From: Mesotaenium endlicherianum
Taxonomy: Eukaryota; Streptophyta; Zygnematophyceae; Zygnematales; Mesotaeniaceae
Assembly (NCBI GenBank): GCA_009602735.1
Contig: WELA01003918.1
Coordinates: 221,295-285,294 of the forward strand
Reading direction: 5' to 3'
Length of the DNA: 64,000 nt
Position numbers and translations under genes: made by a program. This document shows positions 24,499 through 36,255 of this stretch, in pieces. The notes beneath the pieces were generated by a model. It worked only from the letters and a program-made list of their open reading frames with translations, had not been told where the DNA came from and made no database searches. Position 1 is the first letter of the stretch, and each line of letters starts with the position of its first letter.

Positions 24499-26610
24499 CT
24501 ACGGCGCCTGGGTGTTGACGAGCACAATCCCCTGCAAATTATCAAGAAACACGGCGTTAGGAGTGCTGATCATCCTGCGCTCATGCACAGGGCGCGCGGG
24601 CGTGGATCGCACCGCGGTGGCGGCATCGGCCGTCGGCCTCCTGGCGGCGGTGCGCAGCGTGGCTCTGCGCGACTGGAGCATCAGCTGAGCGGCCTGCCTC
24701 GTTGCCTCCATGGAGACGCCGAGCTCTGCGAAGGAGACCGCCGGCATGCGGTGCAGTGCTAGAGAGATGACCTCGGCGCTGAGCTGCACCGTCGTCATAG
24801 GTGAAGCGAGCGCATGTGGCGTCGGCTCTGCTGAGGTCGTGGAGGGCTCTAGGATGCGGAAGGAACGGGGCAACCGCGGTGCCTCCTCCGTCCGGCGTCC
24901 CTGGTCTGGCCCGACGCGCTTCTGCGGAACAACGGGCCGACTGGCCGGTGCGGCGAGCGTGTGCTCGCGGCTCGCGCGCCCGACTGTGGAGCGGTTGCCG
25001 AGTGCCTGCGCGCGTGCGCAGCAGGCCAGAATGGCTGCTGCTGGCGCAGCCGGCAAACTTGCCGCGTATTTGGCCGCGGGGACTGTAACAGTGCCGTCTG
25101 CGAAGCCTGTCGCGTGGCCTGCCGCCGCGCCTGCCGCACAGCTCGCCGCAAGGTCTGCCGCAGCAACTGCTGCGAAGCTTGCCGCGAGGGCTGCCGCGGG
25201 ACCCGTCGCAAGGTCTGACGTTGCGCCTGCCGCGCAGCTGGTGGCGGGAACTGCCGTCGCGCCTGCCACGCATTCTGCCGCGCAGACTGTCGTGCTGTCT
25301 GCCGCAGGACGCGTCGCAAGGCCTGCTGCGCAGCCTGCCGCGCAGACTGCCGTACTGTCGGTCGCAGGACCTGTTGCGCAGCCCGCTGCAAGTCTTGCCG
25401 CCCAGCCTGTCGCAAGGCCGGTTGCGCAGCCTGCCGCAGGTTCGGCCGCCAAAATGGCGAACCCCGGCGCGTGTGCGTTCGCGGCTGCAGCAGTAGCTGC
25501 ATCTGCTGGCGCGGTCGAGGCTGCCAGGAGGCTGCCAGGTGGCGCCCCCTGGTGGCTGCTGGGGCCGAGGGGCAGGGTCACTGGGCCGGTGGCGCCGTCT
25601 ATCTCGGCTGCCCCGGGCGAAGATCGCAGCGCCCTCCCCCCGATGCATGGGCTAACTGGCCCCCCGGCGGCTGGCGTTGGGTTGCTGCCGGGGTTTTGTG
25701 CGCAGCCAGGGTTTAGGCCCTGGCTGTGCGCAGCCGTGAGCGGATCGTCGGCACTGCGATCGGTCATCCGGCCGCGTGGCGCAGTCGGGACAGCCCCCCC
25801 CTGAATGAGGGTGGCTGGTCCGACCGGCAGATCTGTGCCGGCCGGGCCGGGCCATGCGCGCGCGCCAAGTGGCGGCACGTGCGCGGCAGGGGCTGAGCCC
25901 TGGATGTGCGCAGCTGCGGGTGCGCTGTCGGCGCTTTTGCCGGCGATCCGGCCGCACAGCGCAGTCAGGACCCCCCCTTGCTGACCGAGGGTGGCGGCCG
26001 CTGCGGCCGTCGCTGCGCTGGCCGTGCAGACCTGCGCGCACGCGCCACTTGGCAGCGCGTGGGTGCAGCTGCTTTGCGCAGCTGCAGCTGCCGCTGTGAC
26101 GACGGCGTGGCGTCGCCGGGTGTGCCGTGGACCTGGCAGCGCAGTGCGCTGGGCGCGCGTGTGAGCCAGCGTGCGTGCGTGCATGCTGCTGTCGGCAGAG
26201 GCGGCCTCGCCTGCCGTGCACGTGACACGTGGCGGGTTCTGCTGGAGCCTGCTGTCCGCAGCAGCCAGCGGGGACCGGCTGTCCCTGCCTGTGCGCAGAG
26301 CTGCGCACGGGCGTGCCGCACGGACGGAGAGGGAGGTTGCGGCTGGACCAGCTGTAGCCGTGCACGCTGCCAGGTGCCCCCGTCCCTGCCTGCCAGCTGT
26401 CGCTACGCGGGCCGACGGGAGGCCTGCTAGTGCCAGCAGGGATGCGCAAGCCAGGGGCTCTGTCGGGGCCTCGGCTGGCGCGCGGGCTCGCCCGCGTGCG
26501 CGCGAGCTTGCGCCGGGAGATGGCGCATCCGCGCAATCGTGCAGCTTGCCATCCGACAATCTGTCGGGGCTCCGGCTGTCGCTGCTGACAGCTGTCAGAG
26601 TGGTGCGCAC
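24499..26610 (-). pseudogene. Ala-rich low-complexity linker region of element D
   Basis: A 703-codon open frame of strongly biased composition. Within it, about 25450-25050 holds degenerate tandem repeats of roughly 10-12 codons (AAGCATG-, CAAGCAAG-, TGPA-type units). Other frames on both strands are also open here because the DNA is GC-rich with few AT-containing codons. No domain is recognised. It lies between the gag knuckles and the protease. Confidence 0.5.
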
Positions 26611-26749
26611 AAGGCTAGCAGAGCTGCCTGTGCGGGCGCCTGCAGCTCTGGCAGCGGACGCTACGTCGTAATGCGGACGTGCGAGGGGCTGTGCCTGATG
26701 TGTGCGCTGGAGCTGTGTGTGAGCCAGCTGTCAGTTCCGTGGCGTAGGA

Positions 26750-28116
26750 CGGTGGAGCGGACGCGAGGATTGCTCCGCACGCGTCATAGTCATCGACGTC
26801 GACGAGGCCACGGAGTCTAGCGATCTCCGCGTTGGCCTCCACGAGGGCGTCGCTGTCGTCGTTGAAGCTGCAGTAGTCGGCTCCAGGCATCAATGCGGCG
26901 TCTGTCGTGGCCGTAGCTGCTGTCATCGCGGGGCGGCCACCCGTACGAGGGTTGCGTGCGCCTCGCTGTCCTGCTGAAGGCGTAGGGCCGTCGCGAGCGC
27001 GTCCGTTCTCGACGTCGCGCTTCTTTTGCAGACAGACGATCTGCAGGTGGCCGGCCTTGCCACAATAGGTGCAGTCGCCGGGCTTGCCATTCTGCCCAAG
27101 AGTGTAGTTCTGGCGTGAGTGGCCCGTCTTCCCGCAGGACCAGCAGGGATCGCTCGTAGTGGCAGCCATGGAAATACGGCCACGCGTAGCTCCACGCTGC
27201 TGCGTCTGCTGGGACAGCTGAGAGCGCTGAGGCTGCTGCTGTTGCGACTGGGGTTGGCGGGCAGGCGTCGTGCGCGTCGTAGAAGACGGCAGCACTGAGG
27301 CCTCCTGGCGCACGCCCGTGGATGCTAAGCCCACACGATCGCTAATGTTGCTCCGTGCGGCGGCCAAGCTCTGCTTCTCAACGGAGAGGTAGGCCTGCTC
27401 CAGAGAATACTCTGAACCGTGGCGGTCGATGAGGGGAACTACAGCCCTCTCCCTCAGACGCGGCTCGACGGCGCGCAAGAAGATCTCCGCGGCCTCTCGG
27501 TCAGTGACAGTGCCGACATCGCGGCGGAGGTGCACCAAGCGACGGTACATCATGCGGATAGTCTCATTCTTGCGTCGGAAGAAATGGTGCATCTCGTACA
27601 CCTTCTCTTCAGTTGCAGCCTGGTACTCCGTCTTCAGGATGTTCCAGAAGGCTTGCACTGGATCAGCTAGCAGGGTCGCCACTGGTGGGTCACCCACAAG
27701 TTCAGTGCGAGTCCGGAGCTCGGCCTCCTTCTCACGGAAGGTGTCGCGGCCTCGTGCGAGAGGTAGCGCATAAGCGTGTCGAAGACGTCGCGCTTAGTCA
27801 GCGTGGGTGTCTTGAGCTTTGCAGCCGCGAAGTCAGCCTGAAACTCCAAGATGGTATCTTCCAGATCACAGGTGCCTGGCCTACCGCTGAAGCGGTAGGC
27901 CGACCTGTCAGTCTTGACCTCGTGGTCACCTGCCATGGGATACCGGAAATCGTAGTGAGCCCACTGGGGAGATGGCTCAGAAGCAACTGCCGTGTGCTGG
28001 AGAGCAGGTTGCTCTTCTTCGGCGGGTTCAGTGATAGTGCTGAGATTTGAGTCTGAGTCTTCTCCACCAACCCCTTCGTAGTATGGCTGATAAGAAAGCC
28101 CACTACGGGTAGGCAT
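26750..28116 (-). pseudogene. gag region of element D with two zinc knuckles (fossil)
   Basis: Starts MPTRSGLSYQPYYEG. The capsid-like part carries FWNILKTEYQAATEEKVYEMH, FRRKNETIRMMYRRL and IFLRAVEPRLRERAV, which is a retrotransposon-gag pattern. Two knuckle-like motifs follow, CWSCGKTGHSRQNY and CTYCGKAGHLQIVC, near 27150-27040, separated by a short basic linker. Confidence 0.75.
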
Positions 28117-28166
28117 ACGCTGAAGGTTCTAATTGCTTGCAGGCAAAGAGAGATCTTTTAGAAGTA

Positions 28167-29160
28167 AGGGATGTGTACTCTCCAGAGTGAGCACCTCAAG
28201 ACTGTAATCTGGTAGGAAAACAACTAATGAAGTATGGCCCAAAAGATCACTGGAAGCACATCATGATCTTCAGAGTAGTCCTATGGCAAGGGCTTAAGCT
28301 GTGACTTTGCTCACCACTTGTGAAGTTCTTCAAGTGACTGGAAGCCTGGAGGGCTTGCTCTTCACAAGAGAGTAACTAAGTGGTCCTGAAAACACAAGAG
28401 ATAAAAGTGTAAGCTTTACTGATAATCTCTGTTACTTACACCTGGCATAGTGGACTTCTAAAAGATGTCTCTTCTAGGGACATCTCTGATACTTATACTC
28501 CTGGAAATCCGGCGGGGTATGCGGCGGATCCAATGCATGTAGTCACTCTAGGAGGCTCTCCTATGTCCACTAATGTGTACAAGGCATGTACTAGCACTCC
28601 TATAGGCTAAGCATAACTCAAACCAATCAAAGCAAGGTGCGTAGGATATGCTACGTGTCCCTCATTGGCCGAACTTACCTTGGGTGATTCTACCTAGATA
28701 GCGCCTCAAAAGTGGATCTGGAAATTGAGGAAGCTTCCTCTAGGAGTAGGTGATGCAGTCACCAAGTTATAGCCTCAATGATGCACATATACTATGGAAA
28801 TGCAAAGCTTATGTAGGCTAAGGGGCTCGCGGATTTGTGCGCACAAAGCTTGGGGTCACGAAGAGCCAACAATGTCACCTTTGGGGACATTGAGTCACAA
28901 ATTGGGCCTTGGGAAAGTTTCGCTAGGGACCGGTAGGTGACGCGGACTAGATCGCACCTATCTCGCTCGATACTTGACCAAATGACGCGAAATTGGTGCC
29001 ATTCGGAAGATGCTTCGACGCGCTACACGTTGGTGACTTGGAAATCTAAAAAAGGTCAGCATACGGATGCGTAAAGTCAATGCAAAGTTGGCTTTCCTAG
29101 GTTGATGTTCCGCACATGTGGAGCTTGGTTTTTATACGACAACCTCGACTCAATAAATCA
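28167..29160 (-). repeat. probable 5' LTR/leader of element D
   Basis: Non-coding stretch between gag of D and gag of copy E. Its outer end reads TGATTTATTGAGT on the minus strand, with a TATA-like box about 23 bp inside. The inner limit is a guess from a TG at 28167, because the other LTR is not in the window to compare. I could not recognise a primer site. Confidence 0.4.
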
Positions 29161-30340
29161 TGACATTGAGTTGTACAGCAAGAGGTGGGTTCAGAACATT
29201 GGCCCTTGATGCCATAAGTTCTTCAACAGTGCGCTCGTCAGCTGGCTGTCCTTCCCTCCTCTCTGTATCTTCAGCGGCCTTTGCTAATTATTCAGCTTCT
29301 AATCTGGCTCTTTCCTCCTCAGCTTGCTGTGCTGCGGCTGCGGCAATAGCAGCTGCCTCATCTGCAGCCTCTCTAGCTGCAGTATCTGCCACTGCTTCAG
29401 AATAGGTACGGGTTCCCGCTACATGGCTTTCCGCCTGGTTTTCGACATTCTCGTTATCGTGGTTCTCCATGTCTCGGGAGTTGCTAGTTTGTGACCTTGT
29501 CCTTACCATACAAAGAAGACTGTGATAACTGCTCCGATACCACTGAAATGAATGGACTTACCAAATAGGCGATTAACAATTAATAAAGATCTTTATATCA
29601 GCAAGTAATCTTTATCGTATTTTCNTATCGATTTTTCGTTAACTGATTAAACGACAAAAGGACAACACACTAGCAGTGAACCACACTCGTAAATCAAATG
29701 CGAGTAAACTAGCATCAATAATGCACTTAGTAAACTCATACATAAGCAAGGTTAGAAGACAGTGCTTATCAATGGCTTCTCGCCTTGGATTCAGATCTCT
29801 CTCAGTAAGCTGTACAAGAGAGTTGGCCTCGTTTCCGAATGCCGAACTCGAGAGCAATGCCTAGCATATGTACATGGAATGAGTTTACTGTTCAACGGCC
29901 AGTGCGATGGCACCGCCTACCCGGGAGTTAACCACGTTGGTAGGACCTCGGTTAACCAAATCCACCGCCATCTCCCATCATCCCGAATCGCCATCCATCA
30001 TAGGGATGTCATCTGGCCATTCATCTAGCATACCACACTTAGATGCATATCGAGGCAGTTCGCTGCTACCGAGTATTGAAGTCAGCTGACTGTCAAAGAT
30101 TGTGTCAGCAAGCTGACTGAAGCTGACTTTAGCCTGCTGCTTTCGGCTGAGTCATTAAACTGATATTAAATATAAAGTCCAGCAGACTGATTATTAACTA
30201 GAGTTAAGCAGGCTGAACTTATTTAACTGTTATATTTAAATGAATATTATATCAACCAATATACTGATTCATTAGGCTGAACTTATCTAGCTGTTATATT
30301 TAAATGAATATTATATCTATCAATATACTGATTCAATACA
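29161..30340 (-). mobile_element. chromovirus copy E: LTR and gag N-terminal part
   Basis: Fossil piece of the same chromovirus family on the minus strand: LTR 29544-30340, primer site TGGTATCGGAGC at 29542-29531, and the start of gag from 29509 (MVRTRSQTSNSRD). Element D follows from 29160 within the gag text, so D appears to be inserted in, or joined to, this copy. The right LTR end lies inside gag-like sequence of element F. Confidence 0.8.
29544..30340 (-). repeat. LTR of chromovirus family, copy E
   Basis: Matches the other family LTRs but is longer, because about 65-70 bp of its outer end (the AGGCTGAACTTAT...GATTCA tract) is present twice in tandem at about 30210-30340. Confidence 0.85.
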
Positions 30341-30379
30341 GCTATCAGGACGGCACATCAGCAACAAGAATAATACGGT

Positions 30380-32188
30380 GTGCAAAGAGACGCAGCGGAA
30401 GCTGCCAGCGACAGAGCATTCAGGGAAGCTAGGGTGGCTGAATTAATGAGATGCCAGGATCTGTTGGACCGGATTGATAATTGGACCAATGAATTACAAG
30501 CACCTCTGAGAAGAGAGGATACATCCATGGGGGACCAGGCGCCTGAGCCGGCAACGCCGCGGCCAAGCGCAGAAGACGATACGCGGGATACTCCATAACC
30601 TGTGAGAAACGCCACTCACAGCCCGATATTTGGGAGCCCACCTTCCGGAGCGACGACATCAAGGCGTGAGGAGACTCCAGAAGATGCCAGATCAGGGTAT
30701 GATACCCACCTCAGCCCAAGAGCAGCTGGGCACGGAGACTACTGGCAGGAAAGCACAAGTAGCTGGGAAGCCAACCAAAAGTGTCTATCGTCTTTACTAG
30801 AGCAAGCGCCGTTACAAGACATGTCAGAAGAGTCTGAGAAGAAGACCCCTAAGCAAACGCTTGAAGAAATTGGAAATTATCTAAACCAAGTATTAGGGCG
30901 AGAACGCCAGTGCAATGTTGGTGAATGGGCTGAAGAGAGTAGCCAGAATTCAGGAGATATTGGAGGGTCTGCAAAGACCATATGCCTCGAAGTGATATTC
31001 GAAGAACGCCAGGAGGAGTTGGACAAGAAATTGTCTACAACACCTGCCTTGATGAGCCTAGAGCCGCAGGCTAAGGGACAACAGCAGGGTTCAGCCAGTC
31101 AGACAGTTGAATCCATTACAAGGCAGATCATGGAGCAGCTGCTGGAAGCAGACGCTCAACAGCACAAGGAAAAGGAAGTGGCTAAGGCAGCAAGCACGCT
31201 GCAATCAGCCATTGTCAACTTGGCGAAGCTCAATACAGATAATGATGAAGAGCCACCACCACCTGGAGTGGAGAAGTCACTTGAAGATAAGGCAGAGATG
31301 CCAAACCTTCTAGGGTTTGACCCGCCGTCAGTCACCAACGAAGAGGAGATTCGGGAAGAAATTCCACGTTTCCCTACCCCAGAGCTGGATCTGTTGGAGC
31401 TACAAGAGCTCAAGACGGATGACTGGGTGGCCGACCACTTGATAATGGAGGGGCCCAGCCCATCACATCTATACAACGATCTGAGGTCGCCTACACCCAG
31501 CACCCCAACCGCCAATTTTCCAGCACCAGAAGCTATCCCCCATCAGCTACAACAACCGCAGGAAGTGGCTGCCTGTACCGCGAAGGTGGAACCAACACAA
31601 GGTAATCCTCGCGGTCGCGCAAGCAGACCAAAAAAGGTGGCCCAGGAAGAGAATGCACCTTTCAAGCGAATGCTGATGCGTTATCTCAAGTATAGGGGAA
31701 CAGCTCAGAGAGAAGAGGTTCCGAAAGGAACCATGGCTCCTCCTCCGCAACCCATCCTGGAGATTTTGCAGAGAGAAGGAGAGGATGGCTTGATTCGCAA
31801 AGCCATGGCATTGGGAATTCACATTCCCATGGTGTGTCCTTCATCCACTGGAATGTGGGAGAAGGACAGTTCAGCTCCTAGGACATCTGCAGTTTTCGAA
31901 AGGGAACTGGTAGATCTGAGAAGCACCATAAGCCGCTTGACAGCAAAAAATGCTATATACGCACAACTAGCTGCGGCTCAAAGACCCCAGACTTTGACAC
32001 AAGCATGGACGGTTACGCCACCAGGCAGGGAGGAGTTTGGCACAACCGTTGCGCGCATTACTACCATTGAGCTTGAGTGGGGTTGGACAATTGTCCCCAG
32101 AGCAGATCCAGCAGGGTGGCCTTTGCCAAACTCGCCCCCGCCACGTGAAGATGGGAGCAGCAGGGACAAACTGGATTGCAACAGATGA
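30380..32188 (+). pseudogene. gag-like region of element F (fossil)
   Basis: Charged, Gln/Glu/Pro-rich protein text with coiled-coil character (RAFREARVAELMRCQDLLDR; ADAQQHKEKEVAKAAS). A long open frame runs from 30602 to 32188. No zinc knuckle is visible. It is called gag by position, upstream of the polymerase. Confidence 0.5.
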
Positions 32189-32477
32189 AGAAAGGTTCTT
32201 GAGGCAGCCCATCCAGAGGCGACTGACATACCCCACTCAACACGAGAGGCGACGCTCCATCGAAAAAGGTAAAAAGCCTAGGAAGCAAGCCGCCGAGCCT
32301 AAATCAGCGGAGGAGCAAGCTATAAAGCCTGCCACTCCACCTCCTAACAATCAGGCAGAAAAGCCTGAAGGCCAGGATGAGGACGAAAAGTCCCCACCTG
32401 GACCCAAAGAGTAGCAAATACTGGATGCCTGTGTTGGAGAAAAGTAGCCGGAAAATGAGATTTTCACCATTGGAAAA

Positions 32478-33720
32478 ATGGTCTCCACCCAACAGAGAGG
32501 ACAAGTAGAAAGGCTGCTGAAAAAGCATCGCAAGGTTTTTGCTTTTACCAAAGAGGAGATTGGTAGAACCACTGCCAGTGTGTGTGAGATCACACTAACT
32601 ACTGGTAACCCAGTCAAACTTGGGCCGCATAAGCTCAGTCAGACCCAATGGGACTGTGTGGAGAAAACTTGCCAGGAGCTGCACAAGCTCGGCATGATTG
32701 AGAAATCAACCTCAGTACATGGAGCTCCCACAGTAGTAGTCGCCAAGAAGGACGAGGCTGGCAATCATACAGCCACTCGTATGTGTGGAGACTAGACAGA
32801 ATCTTCACACGGAGCCAGTCAGCTATGTGATGCCTACACCAGAGCGGATCTTTGCGATTGCTACCACCGAGAAGGTGTTCAGCATCATCGATCTATGCCA
32901 AGGCTTCAACCAGATCCCTGTGAAAATAAAAGATCGAGGTAAGACCGCTTTCTGGGCTCAAAGGGAACTTTGGCAATGGAAGATAATGTCGTTTGGGCTG
33001 AAAAATGCCCCAGCCATCTTTCAGAGGACTATGGACAAAGTGCTGGAGGGGCTGGATTTTGCAAAACCATACATTGATGACGTAGTGGTGTTCAGCAAGT
33101 CCATAGAGGAGCACCTCAAGCACTTGGAACAAGTGTTCCAGCGCCTGGAGAAATTCCAGATGACGCTGCACCTTGGAAAGTGCAGATTCTTTGAGGCACA
33201 TGTGCCTTACTTAGGACATGAGATTGGGAACAATGCTATGTCCCCTCAGGCTGTAAAGGCTGAAGCCATTTACAAGATACCTGCATCGGCGAATGTGTCT
33301 AAGCTGAAAATCCTGTTAGGGCTAAGCGGATACTATCGTAAATTTGTGAAGGACTATAGCAAAATTGCTAAACCCTTGACAGGACTCTTGAAAAGGACGT
33401 ACCTTTTGTGTGGACGGAAGCCCGGGAGAAGGCCATGAGCGAGCTCAAGAAGCGGCTGGTAACGGCTCCTGTTTTGCAAACGCCCGACTACTCTAAGCCG
33501 TTCGATCTACACACTGACTGGAGTCGTGTGGGAATCGGCGCAGTACTCACTCAGGCCGCAAGTCCTAGAGAGGAGTACGTCATTGCCTATGCCTCGCGCT
33601 CTAACAACCGAGCGGAGAGCAACTACTTGTCTTACAAAAGAGAGCTACTGGCAGTGGTTTGGACTGTCGCACATTTCAGAGAGTATCTTTGGGGAAGACG
33701 CTAATCACAGATCACTCGCC
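32478..33720 (+). pseudogene. reverse transcriptase and RNase H region of element F (fossil)
   Basis: RT text: VHGAPTVVVAKKDEAG, FSIIDLCQGFNQIPVK, MSFGLKNAPAIFQRTMD and the catalytic box YIDDVVVFSKS near 33070. The connection and RNase H follow (LSGYYRKFVKDYSKIAKPL, FDLHTDWSRVGIGAVLTQ, AESNYLSYKRELLAVVW). These are Ty3/gypsy-type motifs. Confidence 0.85.
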
Positions 33721-34149
33721 GTTGCTCTGGCTGATGAAGAATGGAGGCCACACTGGTAAATTGGCTCGCTGGGCTCTCAAGCTCCAAGATTACCAGATGA
33801 CAGTGATACATCGAGCAGGTATACTCAACAACAACGCCGATGGACTCAGCAGGAACCCGGACCCATCCGCAGACAACAGAAGGGGAGCTCAAGAAGACGA
33901 AGATCCGAGCAGCCCAGCAGAATTGGCAGCCTGCCTGGCCGAAATGGCGAGAATGGTAGCGTCAGGAGAAGCTGAGCCTCTACCCCTGTTCAGTCCAGAG
34001 ATCTGGAAAGATCAAGCCACTATGCATTGGCTGAAGACGGGAGTCCACATGGAAGATTTATTGGTGAAAGAAAAGGACCAGGTGAGCCATGGAGCTAAAA
34101 GGTTTTGCTAGATACGCAATAATCTCTTCAAAATTGAAGAAATTGGTGA

Positions 34150-35410
34150 GGAGAAGTTGGTGCCAGAACTCACCAAAAGGCGAGCTCTGGTGCAGGAAAT
34201 GCACGAGAATACCGGACACTATGGTGTCAAGAAAACATATAGTCTTCTGGAGCTGTCTTACTGGTGGAGGGGCATGAAGCAGCAATGTGAGGATGTGGTC
34301 AAGGCCTGCAAAAGCTGCGATCGCGTCAAGGCTGGTTTTACGCAGCAACACCCACACCTGCAACCTCTGCCAATCATGGGCCTAGGCTACCGATGAAGCT
34401 GCGATCTCGCAGGTGAGCTACCGCTGTTCAAGCAAGGTAACAAGTACATTATGGTCATGATTGAGCATTACTCTAAGTGGATAGAGGTTGTACCTCTAAC
34501 TGCTAAGGAAAGCTTGGGGACCGCGGAAGCGGTCCTCAACGGTGTGATTGTATGTCATGGAGCTCCAGCAAAAGTGCTCATGGACCGAGGGTCTGAGTTC
34601 CAAGGATCTTTTCAGAAACTCTTGGACAGATGCTTCATTGACCATCGCACTACGTCGAGAGATCACCCACAAGCAGACGGTCTAGCAGAACGGATGGTGC
34701 AAACCATTAAGTTTGCTTTGCGCAAATTTTGCCTTGAGCATGATAAGCGTGATTGGGATCTGGCCCTGCCATGGCTGGTTATGGATTACAGATTTAGCAA
34801 GCAAGCTGCTTTGGCGAATTACTCGCCTTATCAAATTCTGTTTGGCAGCAGCCCAGATGTGCCCAGCAGCATCAAGCAGGAGATTGAGCAGGTGAAAGAT
34901 CTGGACAACCCTGACGAACTTCTAAAGGTCATGGTACGCCGCAAGGTGTTATTTGAGCACATGATGCATGCTGCCTTGGACAATCTGAGAATTGCGCAAA
35001 AAAAAGACACACAGCGTTACGCCAGGACGCAAGACGGGAGCTATCGCCTGCAAATGACGCAGATCCAGGAAGGAGACTTCGTCTACCGCAAGCGCCAGAC
35101 TAAGACCACCATTGACACCAGCTCAGGTGCATTAATCTTACGCATGAAATATGCGTTCGACAATGGTGAGTTGGAACTGGAAGGTTCTGATGGTAAGACC
35201 ATGAGAGATCACGTGCAGAACTGCTTGCTGTGCCACTTGCCTAATATCGATCCTACGGTTAACACTGTGCCCGAGGAATTGGTGCCAGCCACATCTTGTG
35301 CCAGCTGCAAAGTGCAAGATGATCAAGAAGCAATGGTAACTTGTGATAAGTGTAGTGCCCGTTGGCACACCTTCTGCATTGGTGAAGAGGAGATTACGGC
35401 AGGACAATGA
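34150..35410 (+). pseudogene. integrase region with C-terminal PHD finger, element F (fossil)
   Basis: HHCC zinc-binding motif (HENTGHYGVKKT ... CKSCDRVK) and DDE core (IEHYSKWIEVVPL, MDRGSEFQGSF, HPQADGLAERMVQTIK). After a basic linker, the frame ends with CASCKVQDDQEAMVTCDKC and ARWHTFC, a Cys4-His-Cys3 pattern with the Trp typical of PHD fingers. The PHD sits where chromoviruses carry a chromodomain. Confidence 0.78.
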
Positions 35411-35513
35411 AAATGTCCTGACTTCCATCCTAAAAACCCCAGCCACAAGGCCAGGAGATAGAGGCTTTCAGCGGAAAGGCAGGGACGCCTCAGCTGAAGG
35501 GAGAGGTGTAAGA

Positions 35514-36241
35514 TGTAAGGTTATGAAAGTGTAGTTTGTTTCTTTCTAGTATTTTATATGCATAGAGTGTGATTTTAGAAGAACTTCGGTCTTTATTTCA
35601 AGTCATTTCGACAAGTATTGAGATAGTTATGAATTTTGGAAATTTTTAGTGAGTTTTTTTAATGTCACAAATTCTATTTAGTGACAAGGACAGGTCCAGT
35701 GACGAAAATTTCGGTTGGAGTCCAGGAAGTAGGACATTGAAACATGAGGGTTCCAGAATGTACGTACAATTACGTAGAGAGCCAAAGTGGTCGTGGAATT
35801 TCTAGAAACTCCGTGAGGAGTTAGTGGATTGTGTAGTAGAATATTCTAGTGTAATTGTGTGCGTGTGAGTGTGCTAGCTTGTCCAACTAGGCAAGGGCAC
35901 CTCCATGGAAGGAGCCATAGAAGAAGGTTTTGGAGGTACCTTGCTAGAGAGGACACTTAGAGTTAAAGCATGAATGGGATGCACAAAGAAGTGGAGGGAG
36001 TCTTGTCTTGTCTAGTCTAGTCTAATCTAACCTTCTTATCTTGTGCACGACTTTTCTTAATAAAGTGAGTTCTTTTCTACTCCTCTCTCATGTAGCCCTC
36101 TGACTCTTGCAAGGGTGGCATACCACCAGGCCGCTCCACCTTGTGTATGCAACTAGGAAAGGTCCTCGTGCACGCTTCCACTCGCGGGTGAGGGTGCGTG
36201 AGTGTGTATGGGCGCACTCCCCGCACCCCTCTCCCCTTTCA
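35514..36241 (+). repeat. 5' LTR of element G
   Basis: Begins TGTAAGGTTATGAAAG and ends CCCCTTTCA. It is a near match to 40063-40972. Confidence 0.88.
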
Positions 36242-36255
36242 CATGGTATCGGAGC

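Larger units (their letters stand above)
20938..29160 (-). mobile_element. LTR retroelement D carrying gag, protease and a DNMT3-like cytosine methyltransferase
   Basis: Fossil element on the minus strand, GC-rich and unlike its neighbours in composition. Parts in order from its 5' end: a probable LTR ending at 29160 (minus-strand TG start, TATA-like GTATAAAAACC at 29137-29127), gag (28116 to about 26750) with two zinc knuckles, a long Ala-rich linker (about 26610-24500), a retropepsin-type protease (about 24500-24260), a second linker, then a cytosine methyltransferase (22861-20938). It borders the 5' LTR of copy C at 20937 and gag of copy E at 29161. The element is broken and partial here. 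Confidence 0.75.
30341..35513 (+). mobile_element. Ty3/gypsy element F with a PHD finger after integrase
   Basis: Fossil element on the plus strand: gag-like region (30380-32188), reverse transcriptase (about 32478-33438), RNase H (33408-33720), integrase (about 34150-35100) and a PHD finger (about 35290-35400). Its left side abuts the LTR of copy E, and its right side is entered by element G at 35514. It is broken, with several interruptions, and looks older than the chromovirus copies. Confidence 0.8.

Noticed and set aside
23000-26700. Many long overlapping open frames on both strands in element D
   Set aside because: GC-rich biased DNA with few stop codons. Only the minus-strand frames with gag, protease and methyltransferase motifs are supported.
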